Assembly: GCF_028476545.1 (NCBI RefSeq)
Contig: NW_026731893.1
Location: 682,001-746,000 of the forward strand
Direction: 5' to 3'
Length of the DNA stretch: 64,000 bases
From: Physella acuta
Taxonomy: Eukaryota; Mollusca; Gastropoda; Physidae
Positions within the stretch are counted from its first letter, which is position 1. Each line of letters starts with the position of its first letter. The notes under the pieces were generated by a model. The model was not told where the DNA came from. It saw only the letters and a list, made by a program, of their open reading frames with translations, and did no database searches. Of the stretch, positions 11,785 through 22,839 are shown piece by piece. Both the position numbers and the translations under genes were made by a program.

Positions 11785-12975
11785 AACGGTATAGAACAAT
11801 TAATCTACATGTAGCTACCTGCAACATTAGAGAACAATTAATATACGAATGGCTACCTGCAAGATTAAATTAATTGATATACATATGGCTACCTAAAAGA
11901 GTGGAGAATAATTGATATACGTATGCCTTCCTGAATCGTTAGATTAATTGATATTCAAATGGCCACAAGCAACATTAGAGAACAATTATTATACGAATGG
12001 CTACCTGCAAGATTAAATTAATTGATATACATATGGCTACCTAAAAGAGTGGAGAATAATTGATATACGTATGCCTTCCTGAATCTTTAGATTAATTGAT
12101 ATTCAAATGGCCACAAGCAACATTAGAGAACAATTAATATACGAATGGCTACCTGCAAGATTAAATTAATTGATATACATATGGCTACCTAAAAGAGTGG
12201 AGAATAATTGATATACGTATGCCTTCCTGAATCGTTAGATTAATTGATATTCAAATGGCCACAAGCAACATGAGAGAACAATTAATATGCGTATGGCTAT
12301 CTGCAAGATTAGATTCACTGATATACTTATGGCAACCTGCAGCTTTAAAATAATTGATATACGTGTGGCTATCTTAAAAAAGGGAAAATTAATGGATATA
12401 CGTATGAGTACTTGCAATATTAGATTAATTGATATACGTATGGCTATCTTAAAAAAGGGAAAATTAATGGATATACGTATGAGTACTTGAAATATTAGAT
12501 TAATTGATATACGTATGGCTATATTAAAAAAGGGAAAATTAATGGATATACGTATGAGTACTTGAAATATTAGATTAATTGATATACGTATGGCTATCTT
12601 AAAAAAGGGAAGAATAATGGATATACGTATGAGTACTTGCAATATTAGATTAATTGATATACGTATGGCTATCTTAAAAAAGGGAAGAATAATGGATATA
12701 CGTATGAGTACTTGAAATATTAGATTAATTGATATACGTATGGCTATCTTAAAAAAAGGGAAGAATAATGGATATACGTATGAGTACTTGAAATATTAGA
12801 TTAATTGATATACGTATGGCTATCTTAAAAAAGGGAAGAATAATGGATATACGTATGAGTACTTGAAATATTAGATTAATTGATATACGTATGGCTATCT
12901 TAAAAAAGGGAAGAATAATGGATATACGTATGAGTACTTGAAATATTAGATTAATTGATATACTTATGGCTATAA
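11785..12975. repeat. Minisatellite upstream of the GIMAP gene, two-part unit
   Basis: The half near the gene repeats blocks such as ATGGCTACCTGCAAGATTAA with TTGATATACATATGGC. These copy the bases that span the GIMAP start codon and its putative splice acceptor (11,771-11,786). From about 12,355 the array settles into a 75-bp unit made of two related halves (GATATACGTATGGCTATC and GATATACGTATGAGTACTTG), repeated about eight times. Because 75 is a multiple of three, the minus strand stays open and spells a 25-residue repeat; I regard that as incidental. Confidence 0.88.
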
Positions 12976-12985
12976 ATAGACACAT

Positions 12986-13905
12986 TTCTTTGAGTTAACT
13001 CTAGTACTTTATTCTTATTTACACTTCTTATCTATGACTCTACCTTTCGTTAACTGCTTAACATGTACACATCAGCTACACATCATGACACAGTGAAAAC
13101 TGAAGGGACGTCACCATGAGATGCCTAGAAGAAACTCTGCTTTCGTAGAAATGACCACACTATCAATTTATAAACCTAGGTCCCGAAAGCAGCTAAACTC
13201 TACTTCATAGGCAGTAATGAAAGCCATGTTGTAATAGTTGAAGTTCACTATAATTTGTTTACACTGTCTAATAGATCAATAATTAAAGCTATGTACTAAT
13301 AGAAATTTACTATACTTTGTATACAGATAAGTAATGAAAGCTATGTCCTAATATAAGTTCATTATACTCTGTATACGGTGATAAGTATTGAAAGCAATGT
13401 CCTAATAGAAATTAACTATACTTTGTATACTGTGATAAGTAATGAAACGTATGTCCTAATGAAATTCACTACACTTTGTGTACAGACAAGCAATGAAAGC
13501 TATGTCCTAATAGAAGTTCACTATACTTTGTAGCCTATCCACTATCTAATAGATAACTATTAAAAGCTATTTCGTATTAGCGGAAGTTTACTAAACTTCA
13601 CTATATTTAGCATACATTATCTAACAGATATAAACTCCAGCTAATATCTACTTACTAGACGTTGAAACAAAACTAACCAACCAACACACGAAGGTCCGTT
13701 TAGATATCTTTCAGTTTCATGTTCGACGTATATTTCCAACTAAAACAAATCGGACAAAGTACTGTTATCAGAAGTGTGCTGTGTCGAATTCAATTCTCAG
13801 GTGTTTGGATCGATGTGGTAATAAAAGCAATCGATTTCATGGTTTACGTGGTCAAACCTTCGAATAAAAAAAACACACATTAGTATTGCAAATTGGAAAT
13901 CTATG
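12986..13905. repeat. Non-genic stretch with 50-65-bp degenerate repeats
   Basis: Between about 13,200 and 13,560 variants of GAAAGCTATGTCCTAATAG followed by TTCACTATACTTTGTATAC recur six or seven times. The rest shows no gene. The segment AGATGCCTAGAAGAAACTCTG (about 13,118) resembles the end of the hAT MITE at 30,612. Confidence 0.65.
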
Positions 13906-13910
13906 AGTTA

Positions 13911-14100
13911 AGGAAAGTTCTTGTATTTCGTACAAATTACACGTGTAAGCTTGGTAAGAAGATATCTAACAGTTAGGGAAAGTTCTTGTATTTCGTACAA
14001 ATTACACGTATAAGCATGGTAAGAAGATATCTAACAGTTAGGGAAAGTTCTTGTATTTCGTACACATTACATGTGTAAACATATGTAAGAAGATATGTAT
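13911..14100. repeat. 65-bp tandem repeat, three copies
   Basis: GGAAAGTTCTTGTATTTCGT starts at 13,912, 13,977 and 14,042, an exact 65-bp period, with AAGAAGATATCTAACAGTTA joining the copies. The third copy is diverging. No gene is seen from here to 14,404. Confidence 0.85.
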
Positions 14101-14716
14101 TTGTGATAAAATAAACATGCCTTGGTGCAATGCTTGACCGGGGTTCATTTCAGACAGTTTCCTCCACGAGGAAATGTGGGTACTTAAAACTTGAGGGGAG
14201 AGGGGGAGGGGATAGTTGAGACAAAAATGTCTTTTAAATAACATTAAGGTTTAATTTGAGACTAATACACAGTGAGGCGATTATAAAACTCACTTTAATT
14301 AGTTCAACTACCTGCGGTTGTGACAAGGAATTAAGATCCAAAATAACAAAACAATGACAAGTTTAGCTTAGCTTCGTCAAACAATACTACGTTTACAATA
14401 GCTTCAAAAAGAAATGACAAGTTTAGCTTTACTTAACCAGAAATAACAAGTATAGCACGTCCAAAATTTGGCAAGATTTAACTAAGCTACTCGGGTAACC
14501 ATGAAATAACAAAAGCACTGTTGACAAAAAATTAAAAAATTACCTCAAGCCCAGCAACCCTTTCTAGTACTAAAACTGCACGAAGTTACTCTGAGATAAC
14601 ACAAGTGTCGCAACACACACGTTGTCAACACAGCCTATTTTTAACCCAACTGATAAGCTGGGAAACGTCTTGGCGATGACTTGCTTAAATACCATGGGTT
14701 ACAATTTCAACACACA

Positions 14717-14965
14717 TTGCACGGCGTGGCCAAAGCGGTAGAACGCTAACCTGCTATCCCGAAAGTCCAGATTTCGAATCCGGGTTCACGTCAGTAGAGC
14801 GTCCCTGAGTCCACTCGGCTCTATTGGGAACCGAACTCATATTAAGAGAAAGTAAAGGCGGCTTGGCAAAGTGATAACCACACCTTTACTTAAAATGCCG
14901 AAACATATGAACTCTACTTCATCTGCCCAATGTACCAAGAGGATTCTTTACTTTTACTTTACATT
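14717..14965 (+). mobile_element. tRNA-derived SINE (family 1)
   Basis: The head has box-A-like TGGCCAAAGCGG and box-B-like ATTTCGAATCC. The body follows (GTCCCTGAGTCCACTCGGCTC, GAGAAAGTAAAGGCGGC) and then the tail CTCTACTTCATCTGCCCAATG. The paralogue in unit B starts at about 26,490, so insertion preceded the duplication. No proper acceptor stem closes the head, so it is not a working tRNA gene. Confidence 0.8.
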
Positions 14966-14969
14966 GCAA

Positions 14970-15185
14970 CCAACGTGGGACGATGTGTTTGAGTGGTAGA
15001 GTGTTTGAATGCTAACCCGAAAGTCTCGAGCTCGGGTCCAGAGTCGTAGCACATCTCTGAGTCGACCCAGCTCTAATGGGTACCTGACGTACTTTAGAGA
15101 AAGTAAAGGCGGCTGGGCATAGTGCTGACCACACTATCTCTTCATATGCGAGGTCACAGAAAACAAGTGAATTTAAGATAATTAG
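14970..15185 (+). mobile_element. tRNA-derived SINE (family 1), second copy
   Basis: Head GTTTGAGTGGTAGAGTGTTT, then AAAGTCTCGAGCTCGGGTCC and GAGAAAGTAAAGGCGGCTGG. This copy is the intact counterpart of the one split by a hAT transposon in unit B (target TTGAGTGG). Confidence 0.78.
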
Positions 15186-15680
15186 CTGTTAAATGCACTG
15201 AAAATAAGAAAATAGAATAAACCTGCTTTCTTTAATAAAAGCTTTGGTCGTTAATACATGTAAGAGATCTCATGAGTGACCAATTATTAATTTTTTTTTT
15301 GCCGTTAAACGACAGAAAGTTACTTAAATTTGAGTAAAAGTTTGTGGGGTTTGAATGTCCCACCCTACCCTGAAATTCCATATCACCCCATGGACCAACA
15401 GCTTGCAAAGGAAATTTAACTTACATTGTGCCACGCGTTTTTAAATCTTAAAACTAATCAAAGAATGAGAATATAATATTTGTACTTTAAAATGGTAGTA
15501 CTGAAAATGTTTTAATAATCATTGAATATGCCATTGTAGATCTTAAATATGAACATGTCTTAAAAATCACGTCACTCAAAATTTTCTATGTATATATCAA
15601 GTTCGTACATGACAAGCTAGATGGTGAAAGTGACCTTATGTCAGGTGATTATATATCTGGGACATTATTTACGGGTAACG

Positions 15681-15992
15681 GGAGCTAGGCGTGGTCAGGT
15701 TGGTTAAGTTCATAGTTTCTGAACCGATTCGTCGGGAGTTCGTACCCTCGGGCAGATGAGGCTTAATAGCTGGGGACAGCAACTCTTCTAGGAGAGACAA
15801 CTCCAAAATCAAACAACTGCTGCCTTGTAGTTTGTTTTTGGTTGGACAAAGGCTATGGAAGCAAATCCAACAAGAAAAACAGGCTGTGATCGGAGTCAAC
15901 GGCCTAAATTTCGCATAACCTTTGACACGTATACTTAATTGTGCTGGAGGGAATTAATTTTAAGCACTAAATTTAAGATCGAAGAAGAAGAA
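15681..15992 (+). mobile_element. tRNA-derived SINE (family 2), full length
   Basis: It starts GGAGCTAGGCGTGGTC, carries the box-B-like GTTCGTACCCTCG and the body shared with 9255-9513, and ends in GAAGAAGAAGAA. A truncated paralogue sits in unit B at about 29,632-29,695, so this insertion predates the duplication. Confidence 0.85.
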
Positions 15993-16663
15993 TACCAGGT
16001 AATTATTTAAAGAGACATCATATAGGATAAACATTTAATGGATCTTTACGTAAGGTAAACTATTTCTGGGATCTTATGCGAGGTAAACAATCAATTATAC
16101 TTCGTGTAAATTAAACAGTTAATAATAGTTTTGTAAGGTGAACATTCATTTTGATCTTATTTAAGATAATCATATAATGATAAATTATATAAGGCAAACT
16201 TTTTAATGTGATATTATGTATGGATACCTTATGTAGTATAATATTTAGTAAATTGACATTTTGTATAGTAAAAAAGTTATTTACATAAAATTGTCACTAT
16301 TAGAAACTTAAGAAACGTGTATATTTATATAACACACTCTTTGAAATGTAGAAAAGGTAGGGAAGCTGTTGATATTATCGCGCGACATTATACGGCCTAG
16401 TTATCTACCTTATGTTCGATTGTGCATTTATTTTTATAAGCATTTATATAGTTCACAAAGTCTGTGATTTATGGAAAATTTGAGGCTCAAGTTTTAACCT
16501 ATCTCAAATGCCGCGATTTCATTTAAATCTTCCAGATACTTTTTTTATTCAATGACAAAGCAACGACATCCATTTTAATCTAATTAGATTTAAATATTTA
16601 AAATTAATTTTAAAATTTCTAAATTTAGTAGCAAAAGGGGAGATAAATACAGGGTTATCGTCC
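15993..16663. other. Non-genic spacer of unit A
   Basis: The first part (to about 16,250) has loose repeats of GATCTTATGTAAGGTAAAC. The part from 16,280 to 16,640 is paralogous to 30,180-30,540 in unit B. No reading frame of interest is present. Confidence 0.6.
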
Positions 16664-16770
16664 TTTTCAGTGACAGCAGTGGTACTGTCGAATTCACAAA
16701 TTATGAATTACTGAAAAGTAGAAAATAAAACAACTAAATAGCGGCGTATGATACGCCGCGGGTCGGCTCG
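16664..16770 (-). mobile_element. Head fragment of the CGAGCCGG short retroelement
   Basis: The reverse complement begins CGAGCCGACCCGCGG and continues through TTTAGTTGTTTTATTTTCTA and TTCATAATTTGTGAATTC to CAGTGACAG-like text. It matches the first 100 bases of the copy at 8661. Unit B lacks it at the matching place (about 30,540), so it came after the duplication or was lost there. Confidence 0.7.
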
Positions 16771-16999
16771 TTTAAGATAATAAGCTGTTAAATGCACTGA
16801 AAATAATAAATTAGAATAAACTTGCTTTCTTTAATAAAAGCTTTGGTCGGTAATACATGTAAGAGATCTCATGAGCGACCAATTATTATTTTTTTTGGTG
16901 TTAAACGACAGAAGGTTAATTAATTTTGAGTAAAAGTTTGTGGGGTTTGAATGCCCCACCCTACCCTGAAAGTTGTGTGTTATAATTACATGAAATACT

Positions 17000-17165
17000 G
17001 TTAAAATATGATCAATATTCTATAGACGAAAAACTATAATAATATGCTCAATATTCTATACATGAAAAACTGTAAAAAATATGCTTAATATTCTATACAT
17101 GGACAACTGTAAAAATATGCTCAATATTCTATACAAGAAATACTGTTAAAAGTATGCTTAATACA
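17000..17165. repeat. About 37-bp tandem repeat, four copies
   Basis: AATATGCTCAATATTCTATAC followed by a variant of ATGAAAAACTGTAA recurs four times with small changes. It is AT-rich and non-coding. Confidence 0.75.
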
Positions 17166-17529
17166 CAGTTTTAATATGCATTAAGATCGTGCCATACACT
17201 TTTAATTAAGCTTATGAAACAATTGACATACAACCAGGAATTAAATCCACTCGTCAAAATGTATCCATTACTTCAATGATCATGCTCAAAACGCCATCAG
17301 TTAAAATCACATATAACAAACAAACAAGAAAAACAAAGAATGAGATAAATAACTACTTTATTAAATTTATCTTGAAGGGAAATTGTAGTTCCCAAAGAAT
17401 GGAATGTTTCTGTTAACAAAATCTCGAAAGGGATTTTAAAAACATAAATGTTTTCTCCATTTCCCTACCCGCACCATAATTCCACCATAATCCATCGTCA
17501 GTTAAAGCCTATAAATGTATTATTCTTGT

Positions 17530-18700
17530 AAGCGCAAATTATCAGTTTCAGTTTTGAAATTGAAAGAGTGTGTCCTTAAACCGTGTCATAATGTATACTT
17601 ACAATAAACACAAATATTCAGTTTCAGTATTAATACAAGTTTTTACCTTATTCTTAGAATTCTCCCAAAACAAAATGTATTATTGTTGTAAACACAAATA
17701 TTCAGTTTCAGTTTGAAATTGAAAGAGTGAGTCCTTAAACCTTGTCATAATTTATACTTCCAATAAACACAACTATTCAGTTTCAGTTTTGAAATTGAAG
17801 ATTCGTCCTTAAACCGTGTCATAATATATACTTCCAATACACACAAATATTCAGTTTCAGTTTTGAAATTGAAAGAGTTCGTCCTTAAACCGTGTCATAA
17901 TTTATACTTCCAATACACACAAATATTCAGTTTCAGTTTGAAATTGAAAGAGTTCGTCCTTAAACCGTGTCATAATTTATACTTCCAATAAACACAAGTA
18001 TTCAGTTTCAGTTTTGAAATTAAAGATTCCGTCCTTAAACCGTGTCATAATTTATACTTCCAATACACACAAATATTCAGTTTCAGTTTGAAATTGAAAG
18101 AGTGAGTCCTTAAACCTTGTCATAATTTATACTTCCAATACACACAAATATTCAGTTTCAGTTTGAAATTGAAAGAGTGAGTCCTTAAACCTTGTCATAA
18201 TTTATACTTCCAATAAACACAAGTATTCAGTTTCAGTTTTGAAGTTGAAGATTCCGTCCTTAAACCGTGTCATAATTTATACTTCCAATACACACAAATA
18301 TTCAGTTTCAGTTTGAAATTGAAAGGGTGCGTCCTTAAACCGTGTCATAATTTATACTTCCAATACACACAAATATTCAGTTTCAGTTTTGAAATTGAAA
18401 GAGTTCGTCCTTAAACCGTGTCATAATTTATACTTCCAATACACACAAATATTCAGTTTCAGTTTGAAATTGAAAGAGTTCGTCCTTAAACCGTGTCATA
18501 ATTTATACTTCCAATAAACACAAATATTCAGTTTCAGTTTGAAATTGAAAGGGTGCGTCCTTAAACCGTGTCACAATTTATACTTCCAATAAACACAAAT
18601 ATTCTGTTTCAGTTTTGAAATTGAAAGAGTGCGTCATTAAACCGTGTCATAATTTATACTTCCAATAAACACAAATATTCAGTTTCAGTATTAATACAAG
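17530..18700. repeat. 76-bp minisatellite rich in ISRE-like motifs
   Basis: About 16 units at a 74-79-bp period each contain CAGTTTCAGTTT followed a few bases on by GAAATTGAAAG. GAAATTGAAAG fits the interferon-stimulated response element core GAAANNGAAA on the plus strand, and CAGTTTCAGTTT reads as AAACTGAAACTG on the minus strand. The flanking unit text is GTCCTTAAACCGTGTCATAA and ACTTCCAATAAACACAAATA. The segment CAGTTTCAGTATTAATACAAG closes the array at both ends (17,621 and 18,678), which suggests the inner part grew from a duplicated edge. It lies 0.35-1.5 kb upstream of the GIMAP-zinc-finger exon 1 of copy A. Confidence 0.9.
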
Positions 18701-18736
18701 TTTGTACCTTATTCTTAGCATTCTTCCAAAACAAAA

Positions 18737-18925
18737 CAGTATTTATTTCAGACTTTTTTCTCCGGGGGGGGGGGGGGAACTTGAAATTTTCCCTGGGGCG
18801 ATTACTGTTAAAAGTATATATTTTCTATATAAATTCTATTTTATTCTGGGGGCGGTAGATTTTTTTTCGAGGGGGGGGGGGGCGAGCCCTTCCGAATTCC
18901 GAAGAGATGCCTGGAATAAACTCTG
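18737..18925. mobile_element. hAT-like MITE (CAGTGTTTCTTTC family)
   Basis: The ends are CAGTATTTATTTCAGAC and GGAATAAACTCTG, with GGGGGG tracts and the centre AAGTATATATTTTCTATATAA shared with the element at 30,612-30,786. I see no clear target duplication. Confidence 0.6.
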
Positions 18926-19037
18926 TCCATCAGCAGTGTCATAACTTACACTTAGAAAAAAAAATTGTTTCAGTTTTAAAATTGAATCGATGCGATTATA
19001 TAAAAAAATCGTTATAAATGCTTTCCAAGAACGCCAA

Positions 19038-19048
19038 CTTTCAGTTTC
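19038..19048 (-). promoter_or_regulatory. ISRE/IRF-like site ahead of exon 1 (copy A)
   Basis: The minus strand reads GAAACTGAAAG, a perfect GAAANNGAAA core. The same site stands at 33,327-33,337 in copy B within a conserved block (TTTGATACCAGCCATA follows in both). A TATATAAA-like run precedes it at about 18,998. Confidence 0.5.
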
Positions 19049-19059
19049 AGTTTGATACC

Positions 19060-19221
19060 AGCCATATTCGATCATCACAGGACAGATATCGTTTGTTATC
19101 TGAGCGTGTAGTGGGCTGTGTTTGTGCTCTCTTTCCTCTAATCAATTTTGATTAAAGTAATTTTGATAGACATTGCTAGTGTAGAGTGGTACAGAGATAA
19201 TATTTGATCACGTAAACGTCT
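19060..19221 (+). other. Putative 5' non-coding exon 1 of gene copy A
   Basis: The stretch beginning near TCATCACAGGACAG is conserved in copy B (33,350-33,508), and both copies end exactly at a GTAAGT splice donor (19,222 here). It contains no usable start codon in frame with exon 2. The next exon begins after TTCCAG at 21,800. The transcription start is not defined by sequence alone. Confidence 0.5.
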
Positions 19222-20132
19222 GTAAGTTTTGACCGTTTTTGAGATTTAATTTTGTTGAGTTCATTTTTATATTACTGTGTATTAGATAGCAAAACAAATA
19301 ACATTTATAGAGCAAGAGAAAAAAATACCTTTATAGAGCACTTTGGTGACAGAGTATGTTTTTTTTCGTATTCATTTTTTAAAAAAACACAAAGCATTTT
19401 GAAATAAAATATAAGGTGCGTAGGGGAATAGACTTGAAAAGTTGGTTCCAAATGTTTCCACATTTTCGTTGCCAGAAAGCATATTATTAAACCAAAATTG
19501 AACATTTTATAACATTTGTGTAATAAATAGAAAATAGCTTCCTGTTTTATCAAGGCCATAAATAGTCAAACAAATAATTACTAGTAGTATAATCGAAATG
19601 TAGCAAACACTTTTATTTTTAATTTGGATTTGTAGAGTCAGGGTGTTGTGGTGATAAAGGATGTTATATTATTTAATATAAATACAATACTACGCTGCAC
19701 ACCATAGTATTTTTACCATGGAAAACAATGGTTGTGACTTTTATTGTTTTACTCTCTCCGGCCATTCCGGTTGACTTCAAGGAGAGGTTAATTAAGGGCA
19801 GTTTTTTAATATATTCGAATTGATAAAATAATTGTAAATGACTTTTCAACGGCTTATATTTGATACAAAAATATAAAAATGAGTGCAATTGATATTTCCG
19901 ATAAGGCTTTCAATTGTACAAATATAACTATAATTTTATCGCTTTGCCATATTTTTAAAAAGTTTAAAAAAAAAGTATAATGATTACATAGACTTTTGAT
20001 GCTTATTAGTGGTGGGGGATGTAGGAAGCCAAGGGTGTAGCTGAGGCTCGGGACAGTGTTTGGTTATTTATGGAGCATGATGGTACCGGGAGTGCTTGTG
20101 TATTTTTGTGTTTGCTCGTCTATGAACAGTGC

Positions 20133-20215
20133 CCACACAGAGGCGTAGCAAGGGGGGAGCAGGTGGTGCGGACACCCCCGTATGGCGTACAATGGGTTGC
20201 CAAACAGGCTCGAAT
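20133..20215. mobile_element. MITE end fragment (CAGTGGCGTAGC family)
   Basis: CAGAGGCGTAGCAAGGGGGG followed by GGTGGTGCGGACACCCC resembles the terminus of the elements at 1548 and 61,295. The other end is missing. Confidence 0.5.
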
Positions 20216-20340
20216 TAAAATATAAAAAAATCAATATGAGTTGCATTACTGAATTATATACATTTCAAATAGACGCCAGAACAAGACCTGGTTTTTATTT
20301 TAAACTGATTATCGCATCAAACTATCTTTGACAATTGTGT

Positions 20341-20484
20341 GACACCAAGAGACGTTACCCGGAAATCGACGCCAAGAAGATTGGATACACCTGGGGACAG
20401 TTGTAGAGGGTTGCCCAGGACAGAGAAGCCTGGAAAGCTCTTGTCAGCGGCCTATGTCCCAGGAGGGACGACAGGCAAACCTAA
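20341..20484 (+). mobile_element. LINE 3' coding fragment (C-terminal tail of ORF2)
   Basis: The frame starting at 20,341 reads DTKRRYPEIDAKKIGYTWGQ, then one in-frame TAG, then RVAQDREAWKALVSGLCPRR and a TAA. The pattern TWGQ..RxAQDRxxWxxLVxGLCPRR is the well-known end of reverse-transcriptase ORFs of Jockey/CR1-like and RTE-like LINEs. It is a 5'-truncated dead copy. Confidence 0.8.
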
Positions 20485-20962
20485 CCTAAGATTTACAAAA
20501 AAAAACCCCAAAACAAACCCTGACTGGAATAAATCAAAATTACAAAATGGAGGTACGCTTTTCCGCCCAAGTGAATAACTAACTAAAGTAGGGCTGGGGG
20601 TGGCTGCTGAAAATTGATTTGTCGTCCCGAGAACGGAACAGCTTGGCAAGCTTCTAACGAAAAGCGAATCGCCGGTTGTTTTGTTTACTCAACCATCTGT
20701 CACCACGTCGTGTATTTTAGTTTTAATGCAAATCCGAATGGATTAACTGAGATTAGCCCAACACGACGCAACACTATTGATTATTATTGAACTATTTTCA
20801 TTGTATGGGATTATCGTTCAATAAGGGTAGAAAACAAATCCTCTACACATAAATAAATATTTTATCCTTAGAATACGTGGAAAGATATTGACGTATGCTT
20901 AAACTAAAAAAATAAATATTAAAATACCCAGAACGTACAACGTGGATGGCCAGAGAAACATT

Positions 20963-21240
20963 TTTCTTCTTCTTAATTCTATTGTTGGTGTGGAAGGTAT
21001 TCCATCCAACACAATAAGGTATACGTATCAAATGTTAACTTCCACTTCAGCCTGCTTTTCTTTTTGGATTTGCATCCATAACCTTTGTCCAACCATGAAC
21101 ATACTACAAGGCTGCAGTTGTTTGATTTAGTCATTGAAGATTTACTGTCCCCAGCTATCAACCTCATCAGCCAGAGGGTTTGAACTCGAGACTCATCGGC
21201 TTGGCAATCATTAGCTTGTAACGACTCGACCACGCCGACC
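20963..21240 (-). mobile_element. tRNA-derived SINE (family 2)
   Basis: On the minus strand it runs from the head GGTCGGCGTGGTCGAGTCG through box-B-like GTTCAAACCCTC to a (GAA)n tail at 20,963. It lies inside intron 1 of gene copy A and is absent from copy B. Confidence 0.85.
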
Positions 21241-21355
21241 CTGAAAAACCGTTGATGATTTAATAGCTCGGGAGCTACGACCTAACGTTTGTAAGTGTTT
21301 ACAGGTACATGTGTCAAACTTAACAAATGCTAGCTAAAAAAAAACAACTTGTGCT

Positions 21356-21357
<2 letters not shown>

Positions 21358-21438
<81 letters not shown>
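21358..21438. repeat. (TA)n microsatellite
   Basis: About 40 uninterrupted TA dinucleotides, in intron 1 of copy A. Confidence 0.95.
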
Positions 21439-21442
<4 letters not shown>

Positions 21443-21804
21443 TCTACATAAGCATATATATGGCGAAAAGTTATGTGCAAAAAGCATCGTTTTCAACGTA
21501 AATTAATAAATGTTGGTATCAACCCTCTCCGGTCGTTGATTCAAAATACTCAAAAAAGCTGTATTTTCTGTGTAATTTTGCATTTGGTGCATCCCCCCCC
21601 CCCCCCCCCGTATTGGTGATAGTTTTAAAATGTGCACAGATGATTATATGTAGTCATTTTTTATAGTGGATTAACTGTAATTAATCAATTGAACTGCCAA
21701 TAAGCAACTATTGAAAGTTTTTAAATACCTAGCGCAGCTATCTTTTAAATTATAATAAAATAGTTTTTTAAAATTTATATTCAATGCAGTAAACTTCCAG
21801 AAAA

Positions 21805-22740
21805 ATGTCGGCGTCACAAGGCCAATCAGATATTGACCCACTTAACATTGTACTCATTGGAATGACCGGAGAAGGGAAAAGTTCAACGGGCGACACCATT
21901 CTGGGGTATCGAAAGTTGAGGCCAGTTTCTGCCGAGAAGTCTGGCTCTAAAGAGATACATGTTGAGAGTAAACAGTGGGACCATGGGTCAATAAATATCG
22001 TGGACACGCCAGGTATTAAAGACACGGATGCTGAAAACGTTACAATGTCTAATTTGTATGGAGCCATGGAAATTTGTAAAGAGGGGATCAATGCGGTTGT
22101 CATTGTTCTCAAATTCAAAGAAAAATGGACAGCTAAAAAACTGAAAACGATTTCCATTATCAGAGAATGTTTTGGAAAACATCTGATCCAGAATTGTGTC
22201 ATTGTTATGACACACGGGGTCCATTTTGAGTTGAATGAAGAAAGTTTATCTTTTGATGAGTGGTGTCGCGTTCAAACTGAGCCGGAAGAATTAGTTCAGT
22301 TATTCCAGGCTTGTCATTATAGGACGGTTCTGTTCTATAATAAAATTCTTAAAACAGATGAGAACATTAGGAAACAGAAAGAAAGTATCCATCAGCTTTT
22401 ACAAATGGTTTTACACCTCCCAGGGAGATATGTTAAGAGAAGTAACGCCAAAGCTATTACAGAACAAAGAAGATATCAACAGGTAGAAAGATCAACTGAC
22501 CGAGATGGCGAAAGAAAAAAATCTGGCAACAACTTCGAGGGAAACTCGACAGACAGAAGAGGTTCTAGCCAAAACGTTCTTAGAAAGCAGGACAACAAGT
22601 ATCAAACTGCTTACAGTTTCAGCACACACGGTCGGCAATCATTACATCAGACGGCAAGAAACATGTACACACATCAAACTTCACCTGGGAAAGAGGCTAC
22701 GGAAAATTTTGTCAAAGAGAAAGTACTAAGAAGGAATTCT
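21805..22740 (+). CDS. Copy A coding exon 2: first AIG1 domain
   Basis: The exon begins at 21,801 after TTCCAG; ATG is at 21,805. It encodes the G1 loop, DTPGIKD, the stretch [14 protein letters not shown] and THGVHF at the G4 position, which lacks the usual Asp. A polar tail rich in R, K, S and Q follows. Two phase-0 donors are possible, GTAATG at 22,741 and GTTGGT at 22,747; both are also preserved in copy B. Confidence 0.82.
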
Positions 22741-22792
22741 GTAATGGTTGGTACATATAGTTGAAATTAATATATTATATAGGCCTATATAA

Positions 22793-22839
<47 letters not shown>

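Larger units (their letters stand above)
19222..21800 (+). other. Intron 1 of copy A with insertions
   Basis: It starts with GTAAGT and ends with CTTCCAG. Between about 20,130 and 21,350 it holds insertions absent from copy B: a MITE end, a LINE 3' fragment, a family-2 SINE and a TA tract. No host exon is recognised in it. Confidence 0.55.

Noticed and set aside
11374-11814. Plus-strand frame opposite the GIMAP gene
   Set aside because: Shadow of the minus-strand coding sequence with no domain of its own; the same applies opposite the other GTPase and receptor exons.
12235-12985. Minus-strand frames coding a repeating isoleucine-rich peptide
   Set aside because: They exist only because the minisatellite period (75 bp) is a multiple of three; there is no start context, domain or conservation.
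17530-18700. CRISPR-like spaced repeats
   Set aside because: Units are contiguous diverged minisatellite copies without unique spacers, and the genome is clearly metazoan.
20339-20578. A 79-codon frame starting MTPRDVTRKS as a host gene
   Set aside because: The real signal is another frame of the same bases, which encodes the tail of a LINE reverse-transcriptase protein.
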